Of a stretch of DNA of 64,000 nt, positions 62,269 to 64,000 are shown piece after piece (within the stretch, counting starts at the first letter, position 1; the number at the start of each line of letters is the position of its first letter). This DNA comes from Micromussa lordhowensis (Eukaryota; Cnidaria; Anthozoa; Scleractinia; Lobophylliidae): NCBI GenBank assembly GCA_964020085.1, contig CAXHUQ010001500.1, forward strand, positions 1 through 64,000, given 5' to 3'. Below the pieces are notes generated by a model. The model saw nothing but the letters and a program-made list of their open reading frames with translations, was not told the origin of the DNA and did not search any database. Position numbers and translations under genes: made by a program.

Positions 62269-62848
62269 TCCAAATGCGAAGTATCGGAGCTGCGCGAAAT
62301 CTCCCACTATGCTAATCAGCCCGCAGATCCCCAGGCGTGGCCGGCTGGCTGACTCGTTAGCCGAGCTTGACGCGTGTCGCAACTTGGCAAACTAATGGCA
62401 CCAAAGCACTCCTGGGGTGGGTCCGGGTCCACATGCAAAGTTTCGGAGCTGCGCGACATCTCGCACTATGCTAACCAGCCCCTTTGCTAATTAGCCGAAC
62501 TTTGCGCGCGTCGCAACTTTGCAAACTAATACCACCAAAGCACTCCCGGGGTCGGTCCGGGTCCAAATGCGAAGTATCGGAGCTGCGCGAAATCTCCCAC
62601 TATGCTAATCAGCCCGCAGATCCCCAGGCGTGGCCGGCTGGCTGACTCGTTAGCCGAGCTTGACGCGTGTCGCAACTTGGCAAACTAATGGCACCAAAGC
62701 ACTCCTGGGGTGGGTCCGGGTCCACATGCAAAGTTTCGGAGCTGCGCGACATCTCGCACTACGCTAACCAGCCCGTTTGCTAATTAGCCGAACTTTGCGC
62801 GCATTGCAACTTTGCAAACTAATACCACCAAGGCACTCCCGGGGTCGG

Positions 62849-62854
62849 TTAGGG
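62849..62854 (+). other. TTAGGG variant site 9
   Basis: In V unit 62634, 586 bp after site 8. It is the last copy in the window. Confidence 0.9.
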
Positions 62855-63805
62855 TCCAAATGCGAAGTATCGGAGCTGCGCGAAATCTCCCACTATGCTA
62901 ATCAGCCCGCAGATCCCCAGGCGTGGCCGGCTGGCTGACTCGTTAGCCGAGCTTGACGCGTGTCGCAACTTGGCAAACTAATGGCACCAAAGCACTCCTG
63001 GGGTGGGTCCGGGTCCACATGCAAAGTTTCGGAGCTGCGCGACATCTCGCACTATGCTAACCAGCCCCTTTGCTAATTAGCCGAACTTTGCGCGCGTCGC
63101 AACTTTGCAAACTAATACCACCAAAGCACTCCCGGGGTCGGTCCGGGTCCAAATGCGAAGTATCGGAGCTGCGCGAAATCTCCCACTATGCTAATCAGCC
63201 CGCAGATCCCCAGGCGTGGCCGGCTGGCTGACTCGTTAGCCGAGCTTGACGCGTGTCGCAACTTGGCAAACTAATGGCACCAAAGCACTCCTGGGGTGGG
63301 TCCGGGTCCACATGCAAAGTTTCGGAGCTGCGCGACATCTCGCACTATGCTAACCAGCCCGTTTGCTAATTAGCCGAATTTTGCGCGCGTCGCAACTTTG
63401 CAAACTAATACCACCAAAGCACTCCCGGGGTCGGTCCGGGTCCAAATGCGAAGTATCGGAGCTGCGCGAAATCTCCCACTATGCTAATCAGCCCGCAGAT
63501 CCCCAGGCGTGGCCGGCTGGCTGACTCGTTAGCCGAGCTTGACGCGTGTCGCAACTTGGCAAACTAATGGCACCAAAGCACTCCTGGGGTGGGTCCGGGT
63601 CCACATGCAAAGTTTCGGAGCTGCGCGACATCTCGCACTATGCTAACCAGCCCGTTTGCTAATTAGCCGAACTTTGCGCGCGTCGCAACTTTGCAAACTA
63701 ATACCACCAAAGCACTCCCGGGGTCGGTCCGGGTCCAAATGCGAAGTATCGGAGCTGCGCGAAATCTCCCACTATGCTAATCAGCCCGCAGATCCCCAGG
63801 CATGG

Positions 63806-64000
63806 CCGGCTGGCTGACTCGTTAGCCGAGCTTGACGCGTGTCGCAACTTGGCAAACTAATGGCACCAAAGCACTCCTGGGGTGGGTCCGGGTCCACATG
63901 CAAAGTTTCGGAGCTGCGCGACATCTCGCACTATGCTAACCAGCCCGTTTGCTAATTAGCCGAACTTTGCGCGCGTCGAACCTTTGCAAACTAATACCAC
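63806..64000 (+). repeat. Partial last unit, cut by the window edge
   Basis: The first 195 bp of a normal unit. Near its end GTCGAACCTTTGC replaces GTCGCAACTTTGC, a combination not seen elsewhere in the window. The preceding unit ends with GGCATGGCC for GGCGTGGCC. The array evidently continues beyond the window. Confidence 0.93.

Larger units (their letters stand above)
62048..63219 (+). repeat. 586-bp V-W higher-order repeat, two copies
   Basis: V 62048, W 62341, V 62634, W 62927, continuing directly from the V-W of the last 879-bp repeat. The U unit has dropped out, so the period shortens from three to two units. The two 586-bp copies look identical by eye. Confidence 0.88.
1..64000 (+). 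repeat. Satellite DNA array, 293-bp dimeric unit, fills the window
   Basis: The sequence repeats head to tail with a period of 293 bp from the first base to the last, always in the same orientation. Unit starts (the CCGGCTGGCTGACTCG phase) were followed through the whole window: 187 units of 293 bp, 19 of 427, two of 159, one of 289, one of 294 and a 195-bp partial unit, summing to exactly 64,000. Nothing interrupts the array: no transposon, gene or unique sequence. Each unit carries stops in every frame, and 293 is not a multiple of 3, so frames rotate from unit to unit and cannot stay open. The unit holds about 26 CpG, near the number expected from its composition. Scale and higher-order structure fit a eukaryotic heterochromatic satellite. 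The family is not recognised, and whether it is centromeric cannot be told from sequence alone. Confidence 0.98.
51499..64000 (+). repeat. Domain 5: trimer-free, ending in TTAGGG-variant repeats
   Basis: One 293-bp unit, the 294-bp unit at 51792, forty further 293-bp units and a partial last unit. Private substitutions are scattered at 53-57 kb. From 58239 the TTAGGG variants begin, passing into the U-V-W and V-W repeats up to 63219. The last two full units return to near-consensus sequence. Confidence 0.9.

Noticed and set aside
39571..62854. Interstitial telomere repeat
   Set aside because: Each variant has one isolated TTAGGG hexamer, never tandem, so it is not a telomeric tract. It is kept only as a variant site.
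1..64000. CRISPR array
   Set aside because: The repeat is 293 bp with no unique spacers, and A and B are diverged monomers rather than repeat and spacer. No cas-like gene is present.
1..64000. Ribosomal DNA spacer, tRNA or other RNA gene cluster
   Set aside because: No rRNA-like conserved blocks occur, and no complete tRNA cloverleaf can be drawn; the A- and B-box resemblances are partial.
1..64000. Transposon insertions or inverted array segments
   Set aside because: Every unit was placed in one phase and one direction, and lengths sum exactly to the window, leaving no room for inserted or inverted sequence.

Overview
The whole 64,000-base window lies inside one uninterrupted head-to-tail satellite DNA array. 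I find no gene, RNA gene, transposon, operon or other single-copy sequence, and neither edge of the array is in view. The unit is 293 bp (about 58% G+C by hand count). It is a dimer of two related monomers, A (134 bp) and B (159 bp), about 88% identical over a 126-bp core. B differs mainly by a 33-bp segment where A has 8 bp. All copies run in the same direction. A long homogeneous tandem array with higher-order structure points to a eukaryotic heterochromatic block, such as a pericentromeric, centromeric or subtelomeric region. Recurrent C-to-T and G-to-A changes at CpG suggest a host with CpG methylation. I do not recognise the satellite family and will not name a species.

I walked the array unit by unit. 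It resolves into 187 units of exactly 293 bp, 19 'trimer' units of 427 bp (A, B/A hybrid, B), two short units of 159 bp, one 289-bp unit (4-bp deletion), one 294-bp unit (1-bp insertion) and a partial last unit of 195 bp. These lengths sum to exactly 64,000.

Layout: (1) 1-8497, 29 almost identical units with only three substitutions seen. (2) 8498-35839, sixteen trimers interspersed every 1.0-2.5 kb, forming a 1599-bp higher-order repeat and a duplication of about 6.7-7 kb at an offset of 8.9-9.2 kb. (3) 35840-47873, no trimers, but two short units forming a 452-bp repeat, a first TTAGGG-bearing variant block at 39.4-41.4 kb, and more private variants. (4) 47874-51498, three more trimers. (5) 51499-64000, no trimers; a second copy of the TTAGGG variant block at 58.2-60.3 kb passes into a tandem variant repeat (879 bp, then 586 bp) up to 63.2 kb.

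There are no genes here to work together. The content is a record of how a satellite evolves: a founder dimer, one A/B recombination event that was copied many times, linked marker mutations that define higher-order repeats, and local re-homogenisation. The most notable items are the single-junction trimer family with its linked marker, the variant family in which two adjacent substitutions create TTAGGG, and the dyad symmetries clustered at the monomer junctions. Short open frames exist only where an indel or substitution removes a recurring stop; I do not regard them as genes.
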